Shown piece by piece: positions 8,398 to 16,626 of a DNA stretch of 64,000 nucleotides (position 1 is the first letter of the stretch; each line of letters starts with the position of its first letter). The notes below the pieces were generated by a model that was not told the DNA's origin, did not search any database, and saw only the letters and a program-made list of their open reading frames with translations. Source of the stretch: Domibacillus robiginosus (GTDB lineage Bacteria > Bacillota > Bacilli > Bacillales > Domibacillaceae); assembly GCF_000966195.1 (NCBI RefSeq), contig NZ_LAHL01000057.1, positions 28,085 through 92,084 on the forward strand. The letters run 5' to 3'. The position numbers and the translations under genes are program-made.

Positions 8398-9411
8398 ATG
8401 TTGAATTTTAACAAAGACGAATATCTTACAGTGACAAATGGAGCGTTAGGTTTGCGGAATCAAATTGAAAGCTGCGCAGACAAAGTAATGGCAAAAGGAT
8501 TTAAAAATATTTTCTTGCTTGGTTCTGGGGGGTCTATTGCCATCATGTATCCATTTGAATACATGATAAATTCACTTTCCACTATTCCGGCTTACGCAGA
8601 AATTGCTTCAGAATTCATGCTTCAAAATCATAAACAGTTTACAAAAGATTCACTAGTTATTTTGTCTTCTTTGTCAGGTACGACTGAAGAAACGGTAGCT
8701 GCTGCAGAATATTGTAAAGAGCGAGGCATTACAACAATCGGGCTTGTAGGAGAGATGGGGACGGCTTTAGCCGAAATTGTTGATTATCCAATTGCCAATT
8801 ACGCAGAAAACAACTTTGCGGCTGATTCAATCAATTTACAAATGTACATGCTCGTTTTCCGCTTAATTTACAACAATGGAGAATTTTCAAGTTACACAGC
8901 CTTTATTGATGAATTGCAGACAATTCCAGAAGAATTGGTAAAAGTGAAAGAAGCCACTGATCCAAAAGCAGAAGCATTTGCGAAAAAGTATAAAGATGAA
9001 GAATACCATATGCTTGTTGGCTCAGGCACAGCTTGGGGACGTACATACGCTTATTCAATGTGTGTATTGGAAGAGATGCAATGGATTCGCACTAAAGCAA
9101 TTCATGCAGCTGAGTTTTTCCATGGCACAATCGAATTAGTAGATGAGGAAATGAGCATGATTTTGCTGAAAAGTGAAGATGAAACACTTCCATTAATGGA
9201 GCGGGTAGAACGCTTTGCAGAAAAGTATACCAAGAAGCTAACAATTTTTGATACAGCCGATTATGCATTACTAGGCATGAGTCCGGAATTCAGAAAGTAC
9301 CTTGCTCCACTTGTTTTGGCTACTGCCTTGCAACGTGTTAGTATTCATTTAGAAAAAGAACGTGGCCATTCTTTAGAAACACGCCGGTATTATCGGACAG
9401 TTGCTTACTAA
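8398..9411 (+). CDS. frlB: SIS-domain fructosamine-6-phosphate deglycase, FrlB-like
   Basis: This 337 aa protein closely follows the FrlB pattern: two sugar-isomerase domains, with LLGSGGSIAIMYPFEYM near the N-terminus, SSLSGTTEETVAAAEY as phosphosugar loop, EEMQWIRTKAIHAAEFFHGT in the second domain, and the end YLAPLVLATALQR then RGHSLETRRYYRTVAY. FrlB enzymes split phosphorylated Amadori compounds (such as fructoselysine 6-phosphate) to glucose 6-phosphate and the free amine. A GTG start 9 bases upstream is too close to the AGAGGAG site, so the ATG at 8398 is chosen. It is the first gene after the double operator. Confidence 0.88.
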   Translation: MLNFNKDEYLTVTNGALGLRNQIESCADKVMAKGFKNIFLLGSGGSIAIMYPFEYMINSLSTIPAYAEIASEFMLQNHKQFTKDSLVILSSLSGTTEETVAAAEYCKERGITTIGLVGEMGTALAEIVDYPIANYAENNFAADSINLQMYMLVFRLIYNNGEFSSYTAFIDELQTIPEELVKVKEATDPKAEAFAKKYKDEEYHMLVGSGTAWGRTYAYSMCVLEEMQWIRTKAIHAAEFFHGTIELVDEEMSMILLKSEDETLPLMERVERFAEKYTKKLTIFDTADYALLGMSPEFRKYLAPLVLATALQRVSIHLEKERGHSLETRRYYRTVAY

Positions 9412-9420
9412 TATTTATTT

Positions 9421-9450
9421 CCTTCACTTTGGTATATACCAAAGTGAAGG
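9421..9450. promoter_or_regulatory. 30 bp perfect palindrome with operator core
   Basis: The whole 30 bp is its own reverse complement, with CCTTCACTTT and its complement flanking the operator core GGTATATACC. It sits in the 65 bp gap between frlB and the binding-protein gene. As RNA it would form a strong hairpin, so it may both bind the GntR protein and shape mRNA processing or partial termination before the transporter genes. Confidence 0.75.
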
Positions 9451-9476
9451 AGCTAACTTTTTAAGGAGGCTTATTT

Positions 9477-10286
9477 ATGAAAAAAACATTGGTTGCCATC
9501 TTGCTCTTAGTATTAGCAGTGGTTAGTGCCGCATGCGGGAAAACAGCAGAAGACTCAACGGGTGCAAAAAACGAAGATTCATCCAGTGGCCAAATGATAA
9601 AAGTCATTACAACGGCAGGCGGCTATCCGTTTAATGCTACAAATCCAAGCACAAATGAAATCGAAGGATTTATGGTGGATATCGTCAAGGAAGCAGCCAA
9701 ACGGGCGAATGTTCAAACAGAATTCGTCACAGGTGAGTGGAATTCACTCATTCCTTCTCTTCAATCCAATAAAACCGACGTAATAATGGATGGTATGTAT
9801 ATTACGGATGAGCGAAAAAAGGAAATTAACTTTACCGATCCGGTATTTGGTTTTGGAGAAGGGCTTATTGTGCAAGAAGGAGATACTAAAACTGCGTCTC
9901 TTGAAGATTTAAAAGGAAAAACAATTGGTGTTCAAATGGGGACTTCTTTTAAAGATATGCTGGAAGAGCGAAGTCCGGAGCTGAATCTAGAAATTAAAAC
10001 ATATCAAACATTAGCAGATTTACTGAAAGATATTCAGGCCAAGCGTATCGATGCTGCTTTAGCAGACAAACCAGCTTTTACTTATATGAAAAGTAAAAAT
10101 CCGAATATGACCTATCGTGTAGTGGATGAGTATGTTCCAACACTAGCCGGAGAAATTGGTCTTGGGGTGTCAAAAGAAAATCCAGAGTTGCTAGAGAAAT
10201 TAAATCAAGCGATAGCAGAGATGAAAGAAGACGGCACATTAACAGAGATTTTTGAAAACTGGGGCGTAGAGTGGGATATTAAATAA
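9477..10286 (+). CDS. ABC transporter substrate-binding lipoprotein (polar amino-acid type)
   Basis: This is a 269 aa lipoprotein with a short signal and lipobox SAAC (Cys20). Residues ~40-265 form a bacterial extracellular solute-binding family 3 fold (VITTAGGYPFNATNP, EGFMVDIVKEAAKRA, ITDERKKEINFTDPVF, GKTIGVQMGTSF, GTLTEIFENWGVEW). It captures the substrate outside the membrane for the following permease and ATPase. The family-3 fold suggests an amino-acid-like ligand, and the neighbours suggest a glycated amino acid. A close paralogue is encoded at 20101. AAGGAGGC precedes the ATG. Confidence 0.93.
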   Translation: MKKTLVAILLLVLAVVSAACGKTAEDSTGAKNEDSSSGQMIKVITTAGGYPFNATNPSTNEIEGFMVDIVKEAAKRANVQTEFVTGEWNSLIPSLQSNKTDVIMDGMYITDERKKEINFTDPVFGFGEGLIVQEGDTKTASLEDLKGKTIGVQMGTSFKDMLEERSPELNLEIKTYQTLADLLKDIQAKRIDAALADKPAFTYMKSKNPNMTYRVVDEYVPTLAGEIGLGVSKENPELLEKLNQAIAEMKEDGTLTEIFENWGVEWDIK

Positions 10287-10302
10287 GTGAGGGGGACTGA
10301 AA

Positions 10303-10977
10303 ATGGGGGAAATCTGGTCAAATATAAAAATATTTGCTCCGAGTCTGCTGGAAGGAACAGTGATTACAATCGAATTAACGATTATTTCGTTAATTCTTTC
10401 GCTTGCTATTGGTTTAATAGTCGCGCTCGGGAAAATTACTTCCAACAAAGTTATTAATAAAGTTTGTAACGTATACATTAGTATTATTCGGGGAACCCCT
10501 CTTCTTGTTCAGCTATTGTATGTATATTTTGTTTTTCCGGACTTCGGTATTTCCTTAACTGCTTTTCAAGCAGCCATTGTCGCTTTATCAATCAACGAAA
10601 GTGCTTATTTAGCTGAAACGTTCCGGGCCGGCATTAAATCTATTCCAAAGGGACAAATGGAAGCCGCTCAAGCGATCGGAATGGATTATTCGCAGGCTAT
10701 GCGCCGAATTGTGCTGCCACAGGCGATACGAAATATGATACCTGCAATTGGGAACTCGGCGATTGTGTTGATTAAAAACTCTTCACTCGCAGCAGTCATC
10801 ACTGTATCAGAATTAATGCACAACGGTAACTTGCTTGCTGCCTCTACTTATCAGAACATTCAGATATTTACAATGGTCGCGATTGTATATTGGATCCTGC
10901 ATTATCCGTTATCAATGCTTGTAGATTATTTAGAAAAGAGAGGAGTTAACCATCATGTTACAAGTAACCAACATTAA
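10303..10977 (+). CDS. Polar amino-acid ABC transporter permease
   Basis: This 224 aa membrane protein has about five hydrophobic segments and the HisM/GlnP signature IIRGTPLLVQLLYVYF. The cytoplasmic EAA loop reads GQMEAAQAIGMDYSQAMRRI. It probably works as a homodimer with the ATPase whose gene overlaps its 3' end by 23 bp. It begins 16 bp after the binding-protein gene. Confidence 0.94.
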   Translation: MGEIWSNIKIFAPSLLEGTVITIELTIISLILSLAIGLIVALGKITSNKVINKVCNVYISIIRGTPLLVQLLYVYFVFPDFGISLTAFQAAIVALSINESAYLAETFRAGIKSIPKGQMEAAQAIGMDYSQAMRRIVLPQAIRNMIPAIGNSAIVLIKNSSLAAVITVSELMHNGNLLAASTYQNIQIFTMVAIVYWILHYPLSMLVDYLEKRGVNHHVTSNQH

Positions 10978-11722
10978 TAAATCATTTCATGGCAAACAAG
11001 TAATTAAAGGAATTGATTTGTCGGTTCAAAAAGGTGAAGTTCTTGTTATTATTGGCCCAAGCGGAAGCGGGAAAAGTACTTTTCTACGTATGATGAATGC
11101 CTTAGAGTTTCCAACGGAAGGCGATGTGCTGCTTGAAGGAGAATCCATCCTCTATAAAAACGTAAACAATAAAAAACAGCCAAGAAAAGAAAAAGAATTA
11201 AGTAAATTTCGCGCTGAAATCGGCATGGTATTTCAAGGTTTTCATTTATTTGCGCACAAAACGGTACTTGAAAATATTATCGAAGGACCTATGCAAGTAA
11301 GAAAAATAAAGAAAGAACAAGCCATTCAGCAAGCAGAGCAGCTTCTAGAGAAAGTTGGGCTTTCTGACAAGGGGAATCAGTACCCGCATTCTTTATCAGG
11401 CGGTCAGCAGCAACGAATTGCCATTGCAAGGGCGCTGGCTATGAAACCAAAAATGCTTCTTTTTGATGAACCTACTTCTGCTCTAGATCCAGAATTGGTT
11501 GGAGAAGTACTAGCAGTTATGAAAGAATTAGCGAATGAAGGCATGACGATGGCGGTAGTTACACATGAAATGGGCTTTGCACGAGAAGTCGGTGATAGAA
11601 TCGTTTTTATTGATCACGGAGTAATAGTGCAGGACGCACCTGTTCATCAGTTTTTCCAAACAAATCAAAAAAATGACCGGATTAATCGCTTTTTAAGTAC
11701 AATTTCTCGGAACGTCGTATAG
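10955..11722 (+). CDS. Polar amino-acid ABC transporter ATP-binding protein
   Basis: This is a 255 aa GlnQ/HisP-type ATPase. Walker A GPSGSGKST is at residues 34-42, the signature is LSGGQQQRIAIARALA, Walker B is MLLFDEPTSALD, and the H-loop is VVTHEMGFAREV. A basic insert (NKKQPRKEKELSK) before the Q-loop is longer than usual. It energises uptake through the preceding permease. The start lies inside the permease gene with AGAGGAG at good distance, so translation is coupled. Confidence 0.95.
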   Translation: MLQVTNINKSFHGKQVIKGIDLSVQKGEVLVIIGPSGSGKSTFLRMMNALEFPTEGDVLLEGESILYKNVNNKKQPRKEKELSKFRAEIGMVFQGFHLFAHKTVLENIIEGPMQVRKIKKEQAIQQAEQLLEKVGLSDKGNQYPHSLSGGQQQRIAIARALAMKPKMLLFDEPTSALDPELVGEVLAVMKELANEGMTMAVVTHEMGFAREVGDRIVFIDHGVIVQDAPVHQFFQTNQKNDRINRFLSTISRNVV

Positions 11723-11777
11723 AGAAAAAACACTTTTTTAAACGAAGTTTTTTACATCAACTAGTGAGGTGAAGATA

Positions 11778-12614
11778 ATGAAAATTATTGGAGCAGGCGA
11801 TAATGTAGTGGACTATTACAAAGAAAGGGAAGAAATTTACCCTGGAGGTAATGCATTAAATGTAGCGGTTTTGGCTAAACGGTATGGAGCAGAAGCTGTT
11901 TCCTATATGGGGATTATTGGAGATGACTACAAAGCTGATCACATTGTAAACAGTTTAACAGCTGAAAACATTGATATATCAAAAATCCGAAAAGTTTGTG
12001 GGCCAAACGGGGAATCAGTCATTGCTTTAAATGAAGAACTAGATCGGATTTTTATCGGCTCTAACAAAGGTGGTGTGCAGTCTATTGTAAAATTAAATTT
12101 CACAGAAGAAGATCTTCGCTTCATTGCTGAACACGATTTGTTACACAGTAGTATGTACAGCCATACCGAAACAGAGATTCCAAAATTGGCTAAAGTGATT
12201 CCTGTATCATTTGATTTTTCTTCAAAATACGATGAAGAATACTTGCAGTTGCTTTGTCCGCATGTAACATATGCTTTTTTCTCAGGCAGTGAGTTGACAG
12301 AAGAAGAAGGTATTCAATTAATGCGTCACGCCAGCAAACTCGGGGCTGAAATTTGTGTGATGACGCGCGGATCAGAAGGGGCATTAGCACTGATAGAAGA
12401 CAAGGTTTATAAACAAGGAATTGTGAAAGCAAATGTAGTCGATACGCTTGGAGCTGGCGATTCATTCATTGCCATGTTCTTACTGGATTATCATCTAAAT
12501 CAAGATGTGCAGGGAGCAATGCAGAAAGCAGCTCAAGCTGCGGCGGCCACTTGTGAAATTTACGGAGCTTTCGGTCATGGTATCTCTAATGTTCCGGCCG
12601 GAAATGCTGTTTAA
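11778..12614 (+). CDS. frlD: PfkB-family sugar kinase, FrlD-like
   Basis: This 278 aa ribokinase-family enzyme probably phosphorylates the sugar part of an imported Amadori compound at C6, giving the FrlB substrate. Visible are the N-terminal GAGDNVVDYYKEREEIYPGG with GNALNVAVLAKRYG, and the ATP/catalytic motif DTLGAGDSFIAMFL with the catalytic Asp. An in-frame GTG at 11769 is possible, but ATG 11778 has the better spacing from GAGGTG. A second kinase of the same type is at 16627. Confidence 0.85.
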   Translation: MKIIGAGDNVVDYYKEREEIYPGGNALNVAVLAKRYGAEAVSYMGIIGDDYKADHIVNSLTAENIDISKIRKVCGPNGESVIALNEELDRIFIGSNKGGVQSIVKLNFTEEDLRFIAEHDLLHSSMYSHTETEIPKLAKVIPVSFDFSSKYDEEYLQLLCPHVTYAFFSGSELTEEEGIQLMRHASKLGAEICVMTRGSEGALALIEDKVYKQGIVKANVVDTLGAGDSFIAMFLLDYHLNQDVQGAMQKAAQAAAATCEIYGAFGHGISNVPAGNAV

Positions 12615-12681
12615 TCATTCCTTTCCACAAGTCATTAGAGCCTCGCCGTTATGTGCTAAATAAGGGATGGGGAGGCATTGC

Positions 12682-13407
12682 ATGAAAAAAGAAGAGATTG
12701 ATATTCCTTACTACCAGCAATTAAAAACGATTTTTATCGAAAATATTAAGAGTGGAAAATTAAATTACGGAGATAAAATTCCCTCTGAAAGGGAATTGGC
12801 AAACATGTATCAAATCAGCCGGATGACCGCAAGACACGCGGTCAGCATGCTGGAACGGGAAGGCTTTGTGGAAAGACGGGTAGGAGCAGGAACGTTTATT
12901 ACCAATGAGCGAATCCGCTGGAACACTGTTACAGTAAACAGCTTTACTAAAGGGATGCAAGATAAAGGGCTGGTTCCGTCTACAAAAACGCTTGTAATGG
13001 AAGTAAAAGAAGCGGATTTAGAGACAGCCCGATTGCTGGAGATTTCTCCAGGAGACAAAGTTTTTCATTTAAAAAGGTTACGGAAAGTAGATGGCATACC
13101 TTTAGCGCTTGAATTAAGTGATATTCCCTATCATTTATGCCCCAACATTGAACAGCATATGAAAGACAACGTATCTCTTTACCACGTATTAAAAGAGTAT
13201 TATGGTCTTCAGCTTGTTCGCCAAAAGCAATACATGAGAGTGGCTTTAGCCGATCAAGCGGAAAGTTCCTTATTGGGAATAAGGAATGAAAGTCCTTGTA
13301 TTTTAATAGAAGGCCATACATTTGCGGCGCCTGATCAGTTCATTGAGATTTCGAGGACACTTGCTAGAGGAGATCTTGTGGAATTTTATTCTGAACCGGC
13401 AAATTAA
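12682..13407 (+). CDS. GntR-family regulator, HutC/FrlR type
   Basis: This is a 241 aa regulator. Residues 1-75 form the GntR winged helix (YGDKIPSERELANMYQISRM, AVSMLEREGFVERRVGAGTF). Residues 85-240 form a UTRA ligand domain (HLKRLRKVDGIPLALELSDI). It lies within the frlB-like cluster and is the prime candidate to bind the five GGTATATACC sites. UTRA domains of this group usually sense phosphorylated sugars, so a phospho-Amadori product is a reasonable inducer. ATG 12682 follows GGGGAGG by 6 bases; an earlier ATG at 12667 lacks a site. Paralogous to the minus-strand gene at 23987. Confidence 0.9.
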   Translation: MKKEEIDIPYYQQLKTIFIENIKSGKLNYGDKIPSERELANMYQISRMTARHAVSMLEREGFVERRVGAGTFITNERIRWNTVTVNSFTKGMQDKGLVPSTKTLVMEVKEADLETARLLEISPGDKVFHLKRLRKVDGIPLALELSDIPYHLCPNIEQHMKDNVSLYHVLKEYYGLQLVRQKQYMRVALADQAESSLLGIRNESPCILIEGHTFAAPDQFIEISRTLARGDLVEFYSEPAN

Positions 13408-13429
13408 TAAAACAACTTTATTTTTTCAA

Positions 13430-13471
13430 GCCGGCTGAGCAAATGCTCCATACGGCATGTTTCTCGCCGGC
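13430..13471. other. GC-rich hairpin between GntR and SIS gene
   Basis: GCCGGC at both ends plus an adjacent GAG/CTC pair and a nested ATGC/GCAT form a 42 nt stem-loop in the 110 bp gap. It could be an mRNA processing or partial termination element. No T-run follows. Confidence 0.4.
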
Positions 13472-13517
13472 ATCAATCAGCGCTAAACAAAACTAAAGAA
13501 ATTCGGAGGAAATGAAC

Positions 13518-14597
13518 ATGGCTGAAACGATGTATACATATATAAACGAGCAGCCGGCTGTTTTACATGCAATGCTTCAGACGAGGCAGACAGCCTGGAC
13601 TGGTTTTGCTCAATTGTTACAAAGCCATCGCTTGGATAAATTAATTTTTACCGCTTCAGGAACATCTTATCACGCGGCGGCAGCCGCAAAACATTTTCTC
13701 GAAAAGATTCTTGATATGGAAGTGGAAGTGGTTTATCCCTTTTCATTTATACATTATGAAAATCGATTGAGTTCACACTCCATGGTCATTGGTATTTCTC
13801 AAGGGGGAGGCAGTACCGCTACCATCGATGCTTTAAGAAAAGCGGAAGCGAAGGGGTGTTTAACGGCCGCTTTAACAGCCAATGAGCATGGGCAAATCGT
13901 TAAAGCTGCACGCCATACGATTTTAATCCCCTGCGGAGAAGAAAAAGTCGTTTTTCGCACAAAAGGATATACATCTACTCTTTGTGCGTTATACATGATG
14001 GCTCTTGAAGCAGCCCTTGTAACAGAAAAAATTAACAATCAATTATATACGAACTATCTTGCTGATTTGGAACAACTCATTGCCGGCATATCATCTATTG
14101 TTTCACTTTCTGATCACTGGTATGGAAGAAACCAACAACAGCTTCAACAGGCCAAGAAAATAATAATAGTAGGATACGGACCCAACTTCGCAACTGCCTT
14201 AGAAGGCGGCTTGAAATTAAATGAAACGGTCAGATGTCCAGTTAACGCTTATGAGCTAGAAGAATTTATGCACGGTCCCCACCTTTCCTTAGACCAGTCA
14301 TCTTATGTATTTTTAATCGCTTCTCAAGGAGCCGGCCAAGAGCGGATTCTCGCCCTGTATGATTATTTACAGCAAGTGACCCCCTACACATACTTGATTG
14401 TGAACGAAGAAAGAGAATGTTTTCGTCCAGAAAAGGACTTGAATATTTTTTCCGATTCAAGTGAAGTATTTAGCCCACTCGAATTTGTCATCCCTTTTCA
14501 AATCTTGTCTTACCGATTATCAGCTGACAAAAAAATTGACTTAACGGTTTCAAAGTATCCTGATTTCCATCAGCGCTTGAAAACAAAAATTAAATAA
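13518..14597 (+). CDS. Second SIS-domain deglycase/isomerase
   Basis: This 359 aa protein has two SIS domains (FTASGTSYHAAAAAKHFLEK and GISQGGGSTATIDAL in the first, IVGYGPNFATALEGGLKLNE and ELEEFMHGPHLSLD in the second). It resembles the isomerase half of GlmS and glucosamine- or fructosamine-6-phosphate deaminase/deglycase-type proteins, without the glutaminase domain. It probably acts on a second phosphorylated glycated amine. The ATG at 13518 is chosen because the one at 13512 is one base from CGGAGGA. It is followed by the HAD gene after 2 bp. Confidence 0.85.
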   Translation: MAETMYTYINEQPAVLHAMLQTRQTAWTGFAQLLQSHRLDKLIFTASGTSYHAAAAAKHFLEKILDMEVEVVYPFSFIHYENRLSSHSMVIGISQGGGSTATIDALRKAEAKGCLTAALTANEHGQIVKAARHTILIPCGEEKVVFRTKGYTSTLCALYMMALEAALVTEKINNQLYTNYLADLEQLIAGISSIVSLSDHWYGRNQQQLQQAKKIIIVGYGPNFATALEGGLKLNETVRCPVNAYELEEFMHGPHLSLDQSSYVFLIASQGAGQERILALYDYLQQVTPYTYLIVNEERECFRPEKDLNIFSDSSEVFSPLEFVIPFQILSYRLSADKKIDLTVSKYPDFHQRLKTKIK

Positions 14598-14599
14598 GG

Positions 14600-15163
14600 A
14601 TGGATAAAAAATTGATTTCGCATGTGATCTGGGATGTAGGCGATACACTAACGACGCTGCCGCCGGAAGGAATGGATATAAAGCCACTTGATCAATACAA
14701 AGAAATTACGCTTAGGGATGATGTGGAAAAAATACTGGAAGAAGTCAACTATCTCGGCTATACTCAAGCGATTTTAAGCAATACCGCTATTAGTAACAGT
14801 AAAGCTCTTCAAAACATGCTGGAGAACTTAGGGATTGCACGGTTTTTTTCCTTTGTTTATGCAACACAGTCTGAATTGGATCATCAAAAGCCCGAAAAAC
14901 CTGACCAAGAAGCGTTCGATATTGTATTCCAAGCATTAAACATACAGCCCGGCGAAGCAGTAATGGTCGGGAACACATGGGATACTGACATCATTGGTGC
15001 TAATCACTGCGGCATGCATGCCATTTGGCTGCAAAATCCAAGCGTTTCTTTTCGGAAAATAGCGTCATCCATGGTTCAGCATCCTCCTTGGATCATTCCC
15101 GTTTGGGATGTGGCTTGTATTCCCAATGCTTTAAAATGGCTGAAAACCGTTGAAAACCGTTGA
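14600..15163 (+). CDS. HAD-family hydrolase
   Basis: This 187 aa phosphatase-like protein has motif I as IWDVGDTLT, motif II around ILSNTAIS, motif III in HQKPEKPDQEAFDI, and motif IV as VMVGNTWDTDIIGA. It lacks an obvious cap domain. The ATG is 2 bp after the previous stop; a TTG at 14612 is better spaced from AAGGA and may be used instead. It may remove phosphate from a pathway sugar phosphate. Its last codons and stop lie in a 10 bp tandem repeat, so the C-terminus may vary. Confidence 0.82.
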   Translation: MDKKLISHVIWDVGDTLTTLPPEGMDIKPLDQYKEITLRDDVEKILEEVNYLGYTQAILSNTAISNSKALQNMLENLGIARFFSFVYATQSELDHQKPEKPDQEAFDIVFQALNIQPGEAVMVGNTWDTDIIGANHCGMHAIWLQNPSVSFRKIASSMVQHPPWIIPVWDVACIPNALKWLKTVENR

Positions 15164-15180
15164 AAACCGTTGAAAAGCAT
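15141..15180. repeat. 10 bp tandem repeat across the HAD stop codon
   Basis: The unit TGAAAACCGT occurs three times in a row from 15141, followed by a degenerate fourth (TGAAAAGCAT). The HAD stop TGA (15161-15163) is inside it. Because the unit is not a multiple of three, loss or gain of units would change the frame and tail of the protein. Confidence 0.85.
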
Positions 15181-15216
15181 CGTTGAAAAAGTAAATATCC
15201 AAATTTTTCTTTTTCG

Positions 15217-15230
15217 TTGGTATATACCAT
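15217..15230. promoter_or_regulatory. GGTATATACC operator before the amidohydrolase gene
   Basis: TTGGTATATACCAT at 15217-15230, 74 bp before the start of the amidohydrolase gene. It has the same core as the frlB operators and marks a likely second operon of the regulon. Confidence 0.72.
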
Positions 15231-15303
15231 TAGATAGGTAAATATTGATAGCTTCGTTAACGCTAAGAAAGCTACAAAAATCTTTTAAGCCGGGAGTGAG
15301 AAC

Positions 15304-16176
15304 ATGATTGATATTCACCAACATCCGCTACATATTAAAGAAATTGTTGAACAAAACGATGAGTTAAGCCGCCACACTAAAAATGTATACGGGATTTACA
15401 GCTCACCTCATTCACTGGAATCTCATTTTTATCAATTAGATGTTGCCGGGATTGATCAGGCAGTGATAATGCCGATCGACTGTACAACAGCACACGGTTG
15501 TAAGCTGGTTACGAATGAACAAATTGCCTGGTTGACAGAGAAAAGCTCCCGTTTTATCGGATTTGCCTCTGTTGATCCACGCAGTCCAAATGCACTGAAG
15601 GAATTGGAAAAAGCAGTGACGGAATATGGCTTAAAAGGATTGAAATTGGATCCTTCATTACAGCAATTTGATATTAGCAATAAAGATTACGCTTTTCCCT
15701 TATATCAGCTGTGTTCAGAACTGGATATTCCTATCTTTTTTCACTGTGGAATGAGCTGGTCGCCTGTTGGAAAAGCTGCTTTTGCACATCCGATGAAGCT
15801 AGAAGAAGTGATTCAGCAATTTCCAAATCTTAGAATTATCATTTCTCAATTTGCGTGGCCATGGGTAAGTGAAGCGTTTATGTTGGGCATTAAACATAAA
15901 AATGTTTATTTTGATACATCCATTTTGTTTAGCGGCACGCCTACAGATTCGGTTCAGCAAGTGCTTGGCGAACAAATCGGTTTGAAGAATCTGGACAGAA
16001 GCTTATCAAAACAAATTTTGTTTGGTTCTAATACACCACGAGTTGATCCTAAGCGGTTGGTCTGGGCGATAGAAGATCTCAAGTTAAAGCCTTCTTTACA
16101 ACAAAATATTTTTCATGAAAATGCAGCTTCCTTATTACAGTTGAATCAGGGAGGGGTAACATGCAGTCTGTCGTAA
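15304..16176 (+). CDS. Amidohydrolase-2-family protein with altered metal site
   Basis: This 290 aa TIM-barrel protein has the N-terminal IDIHQHPLH (HxH), the strand-end GLKLDPSLQ, and FFHCGMSWS. In place of the family's usual His in xxHxG it has ISQFAWPW, and where family members carry GSD it has FGSNTPRVD. Loss of a metal-binding His and the catalytic Asp suggests an altered or non-hydrolytic role. It begins the operon downstream of the 15219 operator, and its stop overlaps the next gene by 16 bp, so the two are tightly coupled. Confidence 0.8.
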   Translation: MIDIHQHPLHIKEIVEQNDELSRHTKNVYGIYSSPHSLESHFYQLDVAGIDQAVIMPIDCTTAHGCKLVTNEQIAWLTEKSSRFIGFASVDPRSPNALKELEKAVTEYGLKGLKLDPSLQQFDISNKDYAFPLYQLCSELDIPIFFHCGMSWSPVGKAAFAHPMKLEEVIQQFPNLRIIISQFAWPWVSEAFMLGIKHKNVYFDTSILFSGTPTDSVQQVLGEQIGLKNLDRSLSKQILFGSNTPRVDPKRLVWAIEDLKLKPSLQQNIFHENAASLLQLNQGGVTCSLS

Positions 16177-16592
16177 AAACAATAACCTTACACACGAAGC
16201 AGGATATGGAGATTATCAATATTACTGATATTGTGAAAAATACGGTAGCTGCTACCGGTATACAAAATGGAACGGTTCATATTATGACAAAGCATACAAC
16301 AAGCGGTATTACAGTCAATGAAGGGCTGCCAGATATTGAAGATGACTTGGTTGATATGTTACAGCGTCTTATTCCGAGAAATGGGGAATACCGCCATGCC
16401 CGTTTTCTTAACTCGGACGGACAAATGGCGGTCAATGGCTATTCTCATCTGCGATCAGCCTTGGTTGGGAAAGATACATTTTTTCCTTTGCACGAAGGAG
16501 AAATGGTTATGGGTTCTCGACAAACGATTTATTTTATGGAAATGGATGGGCCGCTTTACAGAGAATTTCTTGTACATGTATTAGGTATCTGA
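16161..16592 (+). CDS. YjbQ-like (UPF0047) protein
   Basis: This 143 aa protein contains the UPF0047 signature HIMTKHTTSGITVNEGLPDI, followed by DLVDML, NGYSHLRSALVG and the end MEMDGPLYREFLVHVLG. The conserved His and Asp residues probably bind a metal. Relatives are annotated as YjbQ, sometimes with weak thiamine-phosphate synthase activity in vitro; the true function is not established. Translational coupling to the amidohydrolase and location between Amadori-type genes suggest a linked reaction. Confidence 0.9.
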   Translation: MQSVVKTITLHTKQDMEIINITDIVKNTVAATGIQNGTVHIMTKHTTSGITVNEGLPDIEDDLVDMLQRLIPRNGEYRHARFLNSDGQMAVNGYSHLRSALVGKDTFFPLHEGEMVMGSRQTIYFMEMDGPLYREFLVHVLGI

Positions 16593-16626
16593 GGCATTCC
16601 CATTTATTCGAAAAGGGGTGGCAAAA

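Noticed and set aside
8205..8409. 65-codon open frame in the frlB leader
   Set aside because: It lacks a usable start and ribosome site and crosses both operators and the true frlB start.
13799..14460. Minus-strand frames opposite the SIS gene
   Set aside because: They are shadows of a gene with clear motifs on the + strand.
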